A stretch of DNA of 64,000 nt from Trochalopteron elliotii. Taxonomy: Eukaryota > Chordata > Aves > Passeriformes > Leiothrichidae. The notes under the pieces are model-generated. The model did not search any database and was not told the origin of the DNA. It saw nothing but the letters and a program-made list of their open reading frames with translations. The DNA is taken from positions 367,009 through 431,008 of the forward strand of contig JANPWX010000544.1 in assembly GCA_024734555.1 (NCBI GenBank), given 5' to 3'. Of this stretch, positions 12,601-22,800 are shown piece by piece. Every line of letters starts with the position of its first letter. Position 1 is the first letter of the stretch. A program made the position numbers and the translations under genes.

Positions 12601-14512
12601 CTGGCAGGATCAGGTTTTAGATGTGTCACCAGGTGCAGCTCAGGAGGAAGAGCTCAGGGATTCTCCACCAGGAAAAAACATCTCCAAATAACCAAACAGA
12701 GCTTTTGGCAGGAAGGAAAGGAACCCCTTCTCAACAGCCATCCAAACAAAGGATCATTCCTCCCTTGGGATCCTGCCTTCTCTTACACAAACTGCACTCA
12801 CAGACACTGGGTGAAAGCATCTCCCTTTCCTCCCACCAGCAGCTCAGGCTGCAGAGAGCAGCCCAGGACAGCAGGGATTTGGGATTCCTGGTGGATGTGT
12901 GGTGAGTGTCCTGCACTGAGCAGCAAGAGAACCTGTGTGGGACTGCATGGCTGGTCTGGTTTGTCTGAGGAAAGGTGGCAGGACAGGCTCGCCCTGGCTG
13001 TGACAGCAGTGGCCTCTGTGACAGCATCCTGGACTGCAGCTCCAGTCCATCCATGGCTGCTGCTCAGGGTGCCTGGAAAGGCAGAGAGACTCAGGGAGAG
13101 ACTCTGAGATTTCCACCAACAGAACAGGGCAGAGGGTAACAACACATCAAATTATCTATCTGTCCCACTAAATCTTTCCCTAAGACAAAAGCTCTGATGA
13201 ATAATATTGTTATTAGCATAACCAAGGCCTTTGACATCCTTATGCTTTTAAAAAAGTCCTTTTTGTTCACGACCAGCATCTGCAGTAGCACTCACAGGAT
13301 TAAACAGCCAAAAATTAGCACCCATAACCAAATCTGCACCCAGAATATTTCAGCACCTTCTGTTAGAGGATCTGAAAGCACTTGACAAATGTTCACCAAC
13401 ATTTGGCCTCACAACCCCCAGTGAGGTAGAACAGAGCTGTCCCTGCAGCGACAGACAGACAGATTGAGGCACAGGGTTACTCAGAGACCTGCTCCCATTC
13501 AGACACGAAATTCAGCAATGCCAAGGGCTGAGAGATGTGCTGACTACTGCACCCAAGCTTTGTCCACAGCACCATCCTTCCCCCCCACAAACCCTCAACA
13601 CGAGCCCTTAGCCTGTGAACTAACCCCAGGATATATTTACAATATTTAAAATGACCATTTAGCAGTTGTGCAGTCAGAGAGTTTCTCAATCAAATGAAGC
13701 TACCAGTGAGAACAAATGGTTTCTTGTGCAAAACTCTGGGTGTAAATGATCATGCACTAAGACTACTGGGTGCAAATTCAGTGCACGACAACTCTGACCC
13801 CTTGACAATTCCCAATCCTGGCCTCTCTCTGATAAATCTCTTTTAAAAAGTTGCATTACAAGTATGATCACACGAGCCTTGGGAGATGCAGCCTGCACAG
13901 ATTGTTTCATCCCAGCAATGCAAGCAAACAAAACATGGAGTGGCTTTGGGAACAACCCAGCGTTCATGGAGCATCAAACATCACAAGGATAAAATCCATC
14001 CTAATCACAAGGGGTTGCAAGGCAACAGGGAGTAGGTGTCTATGTTGGAAAAAAAAGAAAAAAAATAAAGGCAAATAGAGCAACAAAGAAAGACTTGATT
14101 GCACAGATTTCATTTAGGAAAAGTTCTGCAAGAATCAGTTTCATCAAAGCTTATTCCATGAGGGAGGGAGGCAATGGCAGCTGGCCTAGGACAAAGCTTC
14201 AGCGCAGTAAAAACCGCCAGCCCTGCGTGAGGAGATGAACTCTGCATTCTGGAGGAGGCATTACTGATTAATAAAAGCAAAAGCTTTCTCTAAATGCAGC
14301 AAGTTTGTTTTTCTCAGATACAAGAGTTTCTTAAAATACGGGTTTTAGAACACTTCATTTGTTACATAAGTAGAGAATCTGGCCGTAGTTAGGAATACTG
14401 AAGTGTAAAAAATCAAATACACAGTTTAAACATTACAAAAACTATCAAAACATTCAATATTTTGAATTGACCATTTTTCCCCCCCTACACGTGTCTGTTT
14501 TGGCAGTGATGA

Positions 14513-15193
14513 CAAGATTTCTAAACTGAGTTGCTGTTATTATTGTTCTGCAGTTGTGGTTGGATTTTTTTTGTACTTTTTTTTTTTTCCTGAACGTGTT
14601 TTTTAAACAAAAGAAAATTACCAGCATCTATAAAAAAGAAGGAGCTTGAATCCTTACTCCCAAAACACAGATACAAGATTTTCCTTTATAAAAAGTGTAT
14701 TGATTTTTTTGCTATAAAAAGTGACCTATAGGGTGTCAAACCTGAAAACAAATTCTCACAGTGTTTTCAGTGTTGGCTGTTCACAAGGCATTACTGTTCC
14801 AAACAGAGATAGAGAGATACCATAGGGGAGGTATAAATATTTGTTACCAGCTAGCAGCATCCTTGGATTGCATGTGGAAGGTGTTCTGCTCCAGATAACT
14901 CTGCTGATTTATGGGGTTTAAATGATTTTTTAAAATAATTATTATTTAAAAAAAAATCCCAAACAATATTTGAATAATCTGAATTATTGTACTGACCTTG
15001 CTTAGCATCTGACACAATCATTCCTAATCTCATCCAAGCTTCTGCTGGCATGTTAAACATCAAACTAGAAACTCCCTTCCTGCCCTCCACAATAAAACTA
15101 AGACTTTTTAGAATCTTAGGTGCCAAAACTGGGGCTGTGAGTGAGGAGCAGGTGAGCTGGCACAGGCTGGCAGTTTGCACAGGTGGAGAACAT
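14513..15193 (+). repeat. Segmental duplication copy A (in DCX 3' UTR)
   Basis: This 681-bp segment is nearly identical to 18241-18897 in the same orientation. The two align from CAAGATTTCTAAACTGAG to GTGGAGAACAT, with about a dozen substitutions and a few indels concentrated in A/T runs. A central block of more than 250 bp shows no difference that I could find. Copy A begins about 390 nt after the DCX stop codon, inside the presumed 3' UTR, which makes it the likely source copy. It matches no repeat family I recognise. Confidence 0.9.
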
Positions 15194-15585
15194 GATCTGC
15201 TCTGCTCCAGCTTGCAAACTGCTCAGCAAGGGGTCCACTTGCACACCTCCAGGGGAGCTACTTTACTATAACACTAGGAAAAACCACATGGTTGCAGCAG
15301 AAGAAGAAATCATAGAAGAAAATGGGGAATGCACAGAATTGCAGAAATGCACGTCGGCCCCAAATTTCTCACAATGCCCATTTTGCATCCCTGTAACTCA
15401 GAAGAATGGTATCCCTCTATCTCTATAGACTGGCAGGTGTTGGTTTGTGGCACAGAGAGGAGAAATCACAGAACAAAAATGACATTTAACTGTGTGTCCT
15501 TTTGACTTGAAAGCACCAGTCACCTATCTGCTTGTTTTGGCAGAGGTACTTTGCTGTATCCCGAACGCGGCGCGGACGGTTCGCT

Positions 15586-15642
15586 CTACATGGAATCCCC
15601 CAGGGAATCCGAGTCATCCAAAGACAGAGGCAGGTACAAGTC
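15586..15642 (-). CDS. DCX: Doublecortin terminal coding exon (exon 9)
   Basis: Read on the minus strand, an acceptor with a C/T-rich tract (CCCCCTACAG) is followed by GACTTGTAC. The 19 codons give DLYLPLSLDDSDSLGDSM and a TAG stop at 15588-15586. This matches the C-terminus of mammalian DCX as I know it at all 18 residues. It separates DCX from the paralogue DCLK1, whose transcripts continue into a kinase domain. The exon begins in phase 0, fitting the phase-0 end of the exon at 19137-19231. The peptide is the short acidic, serine-rich end after the Ser/Pro tail. In mammals this is the last exon and also carries the long 3' UTR, as inferred here. The numbering 6-9 follows the human gene. Confidence 0.97.
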   Translation of the reverse strand, partial: DLYLPLSLDDSDSLGDSM

Positions 15643-15726
15643 CTGTAGGGGGAAAGGGGAAAATGTTAACCCTCACCATCAGCTCTCACTTGTCATGGCT
15701 CTGGCTTCTTATTTTCCTTGCCAAGG

Positions 15727-16308
15727 TCGGGATTAATACATGGGAAATGTAGATTTTGGGTTCAGACTTGGATGTTTATTGTTTCTTACCTATTTAAAGA
15801 CTCACAAGCAGTGATCTCTAACTAGCAAGTTAGAGAAATGAGGTAAAATGGAGATGCCTCCAACTCTTTCCAAGGTTATTTAAGTGCTAATCACCCAATA
15901 ATGAGGTGACACCTCTATTATTTATATTTCTGACCCAATAATGACCCCCCAAGGCCTGCAATGCAGACCTTTTTCACCCAATTACAGAAAACCACCCAAA
16001 CCCATGAAGAAGAAGGAAGAAGAAGGTGAAGAAGGAAGAAGGTGAAGAAGGAAGAAGGACTTAGACAACACCTTAAATCCTCCATCTTGACTCACACACA
16101 TCACTATATACTAAAATCTTAAATCTAAGTTTTTCACCCTGTGAAATCACACAACACCATTCAAACTACACACCCACAACCCCAGTGCCATCACTCAATT
16201 TTGGAAGCCTGTTCCATGGCCTCAGGTCAAATGCGGTGCCTGCCTGAGGGTCAGCCCCCCTCAGCTCAGAAAGCCTGAAATTTTCAGCCTCCAGGGTTCC
16301 AACACCCA
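15727..16308 (-). mobile_element. ERV LTR, sense to DCX (solo, family copy 1)
   Basis: On the minus strand it starts TGGGTGTTGGAACCC and runs about 580 bp to a region with AATAAA at 15780-15775. It shares blocks across its length with 26928-27459, including CCCAATTACA, CACCCAAACC, ATGAAGAAGAAGG-like, TCACTCAATTTTGGAAGCC and CCTCAGGTCAAATG. The pair therefore belongs to one family, at a rough by-eye identity of 70-80%. The composition matches songbird retroviral LTRs I remember. No internal viral genes are attached and no clear target-site duplication was found, so the left boundary is uncertain by some tens of bases. Confidence 0.7.
16006..16060. repeat. GAA/GGTGAAGAAG expansion inside LTR copy 1
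   Basis: The LTR's short GAAGAAGGTGAA motif is expanded here to about 55 bp, with three GGTGAAGAAGGAAGAA-like units. The related LTR at 26928-27459 has about half that length. The expansion is local to this copy. Confidence 0.75.
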
Positions 16309-18240
16309 CCCTTGGCCACACAAAAGGAGCAGCTGAGTGGCTCAGTTGAGGGCAGCTCAGAGGGTGACTGGGCTGGGCTCCCCAGAATCCAGGAGTTCCA
16401 GGCTAAAATCAAGGCAGGCTCCTTGCACAGAGGAGCAGGAGCATCTCTGTTCCTGATGACTGTTCAGGGATAAGTATGAGAAGTGGTTTTTTTATTCTTC
16501 TGGATCAATGTGTCCATTCTAGCACATGCATGGAAGAGCAGCACCCTTGCCTTAAACACATCTCTTAAAACCTGAGTCCACGATGAGGAGTCTTACCTTG
16601 GTTTGACAGCTGCCCTCAGGACAAATCTCCAGGAAAATCACAAGTTCCATGGTTTATTCTTTGTTTTAAGTAACTTCTAATCAGTTGGAAAGGTTAATAA
16701 AATAATCCCAAGTTTATTATTTGGATCAAATGCTCACTGTAAAGCTTTTCTGGGGTAACCATTTTATTCCACTTGTTAAAAGTTCTGTATGAGACAAGGT
16801 ACAGGAACCAGCTCAAGGGTTAAAGCTCTCCTGGGACCTTTTTGAACTCTGGCCCACACACAGGTAATAACTGTGAGCAAAATGAAGAAAAACCCAAATA
16901 TTCAGGAAGGAAATTCACAGAAATCTTGATATAAGAAGAGGTAAAATAGGACTTTGTGGTGAACTCAACCTAAGCATTTATCACTTGAGCTTTAAGGGCA
17001 AAAAAGAAAAGCAATTTCATCATAAGCAGGAAATTGCTCCTGGGAGAAAGACAATGATGCATGAATATTCTGGTAACCTAAAATGCTGCATTTGTGTTTG
17101 CTGATTGGCTTAACTTAGTGGAGAAAATCATAGCTGGGTTGGCTTTGCCCTCAGCAGTCAGCATCTATTACAAATGGTCTCAGGGCTGCATTGGAAAGTC
17201 ATAAATCAACCAGCTGAAAACATACATAAAACATTAAAAAGGTGAGTTTTACTTGTCTTGACCAAGAAACAAATCCTCATCTCCAAAGTTCTGAATGAGA
17301 TGGAAAGTTTGGAAGATATTTTGTGTCCCTGATGCTGAAGCACAGGATGCAGTTTGCAGCATTACTTCAGCTGAACTGAACTCACGGGCCAGATTCTGTT
17401 CTCAATTATAAATTAATAATAAATCTGGACACACTGTGTTAAACTTGGGGTGTTTTCTCAGACTGAGCAGCTGAGAACAGAGGCAGGTCCCAAGGAAAAG
17501 AGAGTTTTCATTTGGATTCAGCTGCCCCTTTGTTAAACAGAGTTAGTTCAGCCCCTGCAGTCTGGCCCACGGTGGGTTCCACATGGCTGCAAAACCTCAG
17601 CACCACCAGAATTTTTCAATTACTCTTCAAAAACTTTGAGTCAATGCTCTCAAAGTCGGGCTGAGAGGTACATTGGGTTTGCTAAAGAGAAACCCCCCTG
17701 ACCTCCTCTCACACCCACATTTGTGTCCAAGCTCCAATTCCCTTATCAAGGGAAAACTGCTGGAAGCAGCAGTGTGCCCATTCCAGAACTGCAAAGGCCC
17801 ACGGAAATGAAAGTCAGGACTCAGCACAGAGGGGCCCTGAATAACAGGAACTGAAAAAGCTGTGACAGCTGCTGTACCTTTTAAATAAATCAATGCATGA
17901 ATTATCCATGAGGCAGCACAGGTTTCCTGATCTCTGCCAGGATGCTGTGCTACCTGTTGGCCACAACACAATTACCACATCACCTGCTTCCTGTAAAACA
18001 GAACATGGCCTTAAATAATTAAAAAAAAACCCCTAAATTCTTGTGGAGCATCATTAAAGTGATGTCTTAGAGCTCCAGTAACATTTGCATTGCTTCTGCT
18101 GTTTAAAGGGCCTGATTTGTCAACACTTGGGGCTTTTCAGGACAGGAGGGTTTCCATGGAACCACATCCATCAGTTGATTTTTTCAAATAGTGGTACAAG
18201 CTCATGGTTAAGTTGTGTCCTCTGATCTCTCTGGATGGTT

Positions 18241-18897
18241 CAAGATTTCTAAACTGAGTTGCTGTTATTATTGTTCTGCAGTTGTGGTTGGGGTTTTTTT
18301 TGTACTTCCTTTTTTTTCTGAACGTGTTTCTTAAACAAAAGAAAATTACCAATCTCTATAAAAAATTCTTACTCCCAAAACACAGATACAAGATTTTCCT
18401 TTATAAAAAGTGTATTGATTTTTTTGCTATAAAAAGTGACCTATAGGGTGTCAAACCTGAAAACAAATTCTCACAGTGTTTTCAGTGTTGGCTGTTCACA
18501 AGGCATTACTGTTCCAAACAGAGATAGAGAGATACCATAGGGGAGGTATAAATATTTGTTACCAGCTAGCAGCATCCTTGGATTGCATGTGGAAGGTGTT
18601 CTGCTCCAGATAACTCTGCTGATTTATGGGGTTTAAATTATTTTTTTAAAAATGTAAAAATCCCAAACAATATTTGAATAATCTGAATTATTGTACTGAC
18701 CTTGCTTAGCATCTGACACAATCATTCCTAATCTCATCCAAGCTTCTGCTGGCATGTTAAACATCAAACTAAAAACTCCCTTCCTGCCTTCCACAATAAA
18801 ACTAAGACTTTTTAGAATCTTAGGTGCCAAAACTGGGGCTGTGTGTGAGGAGCAGGTGAGCTGGCACAGGCTGGCAGTTTGCACAGGTGGAGAACAT
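18241..18897 (+). repeat. Segmental duplication copy B (in DCX intron 8)
   Basis: This is a 657-bp near-identical direct copy of 14513-15193. Flanks on both sides differ from copy A, so the duplication ends are sharp. Copy B lacks about 14 bp present in copy A near 14640 and differs in the poly-T and A/T runs. It lies about 340 nt downstream of the exon 8 donor on the gene's strand and carries no AATAAA in the sense direction. It contains no DCX coding sequence. Confidence 0.9.
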
Positions 18898-19136
18898 CAT
18901 CTACAGCATCATCTGCTCAAGGCATGAACAACTCCAGGAGAGGAGCCAGGCCAGTGCCTTGTTCACCACCTTGCCCCAAAAAACCACAACTTTTACAGGT
19001 AAAGGGCCAAACTCTGCTGTTTGAACATCAGGATTTGCTGTTATTTTTCCTGATGTTATGGCCAGGACTTCAGTGCTGCACAAATCTGAGGGGCTGGGGC
19101 AGAAGGAGGTGTAGTAAGGTATAAGAAACGTAATAC

Positions 19137-19231
19137 CTTGTGCTTCCGGAGGCTCCCGGGGCTGGTGGGCGTGGAGATGGGTGACTGCTTGGATTTGGGT
19201 GTGGACAGCTGACTGCTGGAGGTCCCGTTTG
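19137..19231 (-). CDS. DCX: Doublecortin Ser/Pro tail exon (exon 8)
   Basis: A 95-bp exon with acceptor TTTCCTGCCAG and donor AAG|GTATTA. With the G from the previous exon it encodes [16 protein letters not shown] followed by [16 protein letters not shown], ending in phase 0. The sequence matches the mammalian DCX tail. DCLK1 differs at many of these positions (for example NGTPGSQLSTPRSGKS), which supports DCX. The three JNK sites described for human DCX (Thr321, Thr331, Ser334 in the 360-residue form) are kept as STP, STP and TSP. The tail tunes microtubule binding and is a phosphorylation target in migrating neurons. The donor is weaker than consensus after +2 (GTATTA). Confidence 0.97.
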
Positions 19232-19350
19232 CTGGCAGGAAACAAGACACAAGCTGGAAATCAGGCAAGCAAGGGGAGGTCTTTCTCCTTTTGGGAGATG
19301 GAAGGTCTCCAAATATTTAACACCGTGGTTTGGTTGTGTTTGGCAGGAGA

Positions 19351-19678
19351 AAACAAAAAAAACCCAAACCAAACCAAACTAAAAAAACCCCAAACAAACA
19401 AACAAACAAACAACAACAACAACAACAAAAACCAAAAAACAAAAACTACAACACAACAAAAACCAAACAAAAAAAACCAAAAAAGCAAAACAAAAACAGA
19501 ACAAAACAAACAAATAAACAAAACAAACAACCCCCCCCAAAAAACAAACAAAAATAAATAAAAAACCCAACCAAAAAAAAAAATCCCCAAAAACAAAAAC
19601 AAAAAACCAAAACAAAAAACAAACAAAAAAACCAAACCAAAACAAAACAAAAAAACCCAAACCAAAAACCACCAAAAA
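19351..19678 (-). repeat. A/C-only tract; sense strand (G/T)-rich
   Basis: Almost 330 bp use nearly only A and C on the + strand (AAAC, AAC, CAAA and AACC units with a few T and G). In the DCX pre-mRNA it is a U-rich tract with G at intervals, starting about 120 nt upstream of the exon 8 acceptor. It yields phenylalanine-rich pseudo-ORFs on the minus strand that are not coding. Confidence 0.9.
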
Positions 19679-21729
19679 GCAAACAGCGTAGCTATAAACA
19701 TAACTCCAGGGTTTCTGCTGCTCAGGGTGACTGCAAAGTACAGTAAGATACAAAATAAATTGAGGGAAAAATATTTCACCCAACAAATATTCACCAAGTC
19801 GATCCAAGGCACACATCACCAGAAAAACGGAAAGACAATTTCTGTGTCCTCAAACTGTTTAAGGGCATGACTGGAAAACAGAGGCTGAAGATATCCTGAA
19901 TCCTACCCAAGCAATGTCAGATGTCAATTATACACATTAAAAATTGGACAAACAGCAGCCTGGAATGCCCTGGCTGTAGTTTGCTGTGGGTGGGATTAAG
20001 TGACTCAAGAGCCCGATGGAATTACACTTTCAATTGTAACAGCTGAATCTGCAAATCAGTTACTTAAAACTCATCAAGTGGCTGAGTGTCTGGAGGAGGC
20101 TGAAGAAGTGTATAAAGTATTGTAGAGTAAAATGTGTGAATGTTGTATTTTTAAGAGCAAAACCAGCAGAGCTCTTGCTTTAATGCCTGAGAAAGCCTCA
20201 CTCCTCTTCTCTGTTTCCTCCCTGTGAGAAACGGGGGCAGCTCAGGTTTGCAGCAAAGGCAGACCTCAAACAGGTGTGAAAAGAGACTTGTCCAAAGCCC
20301 CGGGGCAAAGGAGGAGCTGCCAGCACGTTGAAGCAGCTCGGATGCAACAAATTCATGGTGATGTGGCTCCTCTGCCTTCACATCCATCATTTCCAGGAGT
20401 TTCCTCCTCCGTTGAAAGAGGAGGTTATTCATCACACACAGCTTTTTTTTTTTTTTTTCCTATCACAAATGCACCTTACTGAGGAAATGGGTATTTTTAA
20501 AAGGTGGTAGAAATAATGATTTATAGGTAATCGAGGAGCAGGGTGACACTTCACCCCCCTATCCCCCTCAGACCATTCTTTATTGATAGGGGAAAAAACC
20601 TGTTCTGGAAAGGCAGAAGCTGTTTCCTGCTGGCCCCTGCACTGAGCTGTGCCACTCTACAAAATGAGCTGCCCTCCAGGCTGCTGGGGAAAAAAAGTAC
20701 AGTTCTCTAACTATATGCCAAATAATGAAGGCAATTCAGTAAAAAAACAACTTGGATCTCTTTTATGTTTTATTTCACTGAGTGAATTTGTGTTTCCTAT
20801 TAAAGGAAACATGGAGAACAAGAGGACTGATATAATCTCCATTAGCTAGAATCCATTTCCAATTTCTAAAATGCCTCTTTCTTTTATCTCCAAGTGTCAT
20901 TGATCCTTCCTAAGCTGAAGAATGCTACCTAACAACTCTGCAAGAAACCCCAATTTCCCTTCCACAAACAAGCCTGGAACAACAGCAGAGCCAGTGTGCA
21001 GCAAAATGGATGTAACTGCTGCAGGGCAGGACAGAAATTCCCTAATACAATGAGAGTTTTAAGTGCTACAGCAGGGATGTAAATATTTTATGAGCATCAA
21101 CAAAAAACCAGATGTGACATCCAAATCAGAAATGGAATGAGACAAATGGATATCATTACAAACAGAGCAGAATTTTGCAGCAGGAACAACAATGAAGAAG
21201 CCCAGTTTAATTTTCTCTGCCTGCTAATGAAGAATAGTGTTCATAAGCAAACTTGCCTGCATTTCCTTTGAACTGAAATGCAAGAAAATAACAGGGGGCA
21301 AAGAGCAGGTCCCAGGTGGTGCATAACACTGCTGCTCCACTAAAATCTGCTGATGGTTTAGGGTAGCTCAGGATCTCACCTACACTCAGCTATTAAGAAC
21401 TGTTCTTTAGAACCAACTTTTCATTTAATTTCAATTCTTTGGGGTTTTTTCCACCATTTTATTCTTTGTGCAGTATAGTTTATTCATGGCATTGTATTTG
21501 CTCTGTGACATCAATTTACTTTAAAGTGCACATGTCATATCCTTTAATTGCAGGAGCACCTGCACCTTTTTTCCACAGGATCCTCACCTCCCCCTGTGCA
21601 TGAGGCAGTTTTACTCAGGAGAGAAATCAGCCTTGTCCAGCATGTGAGAGGGAGGATGGAGAATATTCCTGAAATGTTTGAGATGAGAGATCCAGATAAA
21701 CTGAATTCTCTCTCTGCTGTCCCCCACAG

Positions 21730-22060
21730 ATATTTTAGAATGGTTTGAGTTGGGAGGGACCTTAAAGCACATCTCATTCCACCCCATCCATGAGCAGGGA
21801 CTTCCACTGTCCCAGGCTGCTCCAAGCCCCAGTGTCCAACCTGGCCTTGGACAGGATCCCTTGCAGGGTTCCAGGGGCAGCCACAGCTTCTCTGGGCACC
21901 CTGTGCCAGGGCCTGCCCACCCTCACAGTAAAGAATTTCTTCTTAATATCTAAACCTGCTCTCCTTCAGCTTAAGTCCATTCCCCCTTTGTCCTATCACT
22001 CTCATCAAAAGTCCCTCTTCAGCCTTTTTTTAGGCCCTTTTTCAGTCAAATTTCTCCTAT
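21730..22060 (-). mobile_element. CR1 LINE 3' fragment
   Basis: The + strand shows the reverse complement of a CR1 3' end in normal order: AGAATGGTTTGAGTTGGGAGGG, CACATCTCATTCCACC, CAGGGACTTCCACTGTCCCAG, CCAACCTGGCCTTGGACA, CACAGCTTCTCTGGGCACCC, TAAAGAATTTCTTCTTAATA and CCCCCTTTGTCCTATCAC. It is 5'-truncated, as most CR1 copies are, and carries no usable reverse transcriptase frame. Confidence 0.92.
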
Positions 22061-22693
22061 GGAATTGTTCCCTGAGTGTTGTTTAGGTTTGCTGGGATGA
22101 CTGGGGCTCTGGATCCAAATTTCCAGTGGTGATGAACACCAAGACCTGCAAATGAGGTTAATGAGAGCCATCTTTGGAACTCAGTTTCTGTCCACAAACA
22201 GAACTGGAAAAAGCAGAGCCTGAGGCTCACAGTGAGTGCTCAAAATGTGTGGAGACATCCATTTCTACTAATTTGTTAAATAAGGTCAATAATCTGTGCT
22301 TGATTGGGGTTCCCAGGATTCTGCAAATGAGATCCCAGTCTGAGGAGCCTGTACACCATAGGAGTGAGAGGAAAGACCATGAAATCCATGGATAGTTCTG
22401 TCTCCAGGTCAGGGTTTGAAGTGCCCCCGGGAAAATAAAGAAAAGGAACAAGCAGAACAAGGACAGCAGGAAGCAAATGTAGCAACAGCAGCTTGTTCAG
22501 AGAGCATGAGCCATCCTGCCCTTCAGGACAGAAAAATAAACCCTCAGGAGTGGAAGGACTCAGATTGCACAGGCATCCTTTGCTCAGGCACCTCCAAACT
22601 TCCAGGCACTCAGCTCTGCAGTGCTGGCACCCTTTTCCCCCCTGTTAGGATCTCTCCTGGCTGTGCCCCGTGGGCTGGCAGCGAGCAGGACAC

Positions 22694-22800
22694 AGGGACA
22701 AGCAGGGGACAAGCAGGGGACAGGCAGGGGACACAAGCAGGGAACACAAGCAGGGAACACAAGCAGGGGACAGGAAGGGGACACAAGCAGGGGACAAGCT
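22694..22800. repeat. Minisatellite, GGGACA(CA)AGCAG units
   Basis: About nine units run head to tail. They alternate between an 11-bp form (GGGACAAGCAG or GGGACAGGCAG) and a 13-bp form with an extra CA (GGGACACAAGCAG, GGAACACAAGCAG). Unit-length mixing suggests a length-variable locus. It is intronic in DCX. Confidence 0.85.

Larger units (their letters stand above)
5675..15585 (-). other. DCX: Inferred DCX 3' untranslated region (~9.9 kb)
   Basis: This stretch follows the DCX stop codon at 15586-15588 without another recognised exon and ends at a well-formed poly(A) region. Mammalian DCX mRNAs also have a multi-kilobase 3' UTR, so the length is plausible. It is A/T-rich and contains a CU repeat (6619-6662 in genome coordinates), a Pumilio-type UGUAAAUA on the sense strand at 13641-13634, and a 681-bp segment duplicated into intron 8. 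Other sense AATAAA hexamers at 6590-6585 and 11781-11776 could give shorter forms. The distal boundary is the uncertain part. Confidence 0.55.
15643..19136 (-). other. DCX: DCX intron 8
   Basis: A 3.5-kb intron with donor AAG|GTATTA at 19136 and acceptor CTACAG at 15643. It holds an LTR at 15727-16308 close to the acceptor and copy B of the 3' UTR duplication at 18241-18897. The rest is A/T-rich and unremarkable. Reading through the donor would add 26 residues before a stop, ending the protein without the normal tail. Confidence 0.9.

Noticed and set aside
14851..15180. 109-codon minus-strand frame with a homologous frame at 18633-18884
   Set aside because: Similarity of the two frames reflects the DNA duplication. 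Frame-disrupting indels and A/T-run differences change the C-terminal part, and the segment lies in 3' UTR and intron.
19261..19819. Phenylalanine-rich minus-strand frames of up to 183 codons
   Set aside because: They are translations of the G/T-rich low-complexity tract in intron 7, open only because the tract lacks stop codons in those phases.
22694..22800. CRISPR-like array
   Set aside because: Units are contiguous 11-13 bp repeats without spacers, in a vertebrate intron; this is a minisatellite.
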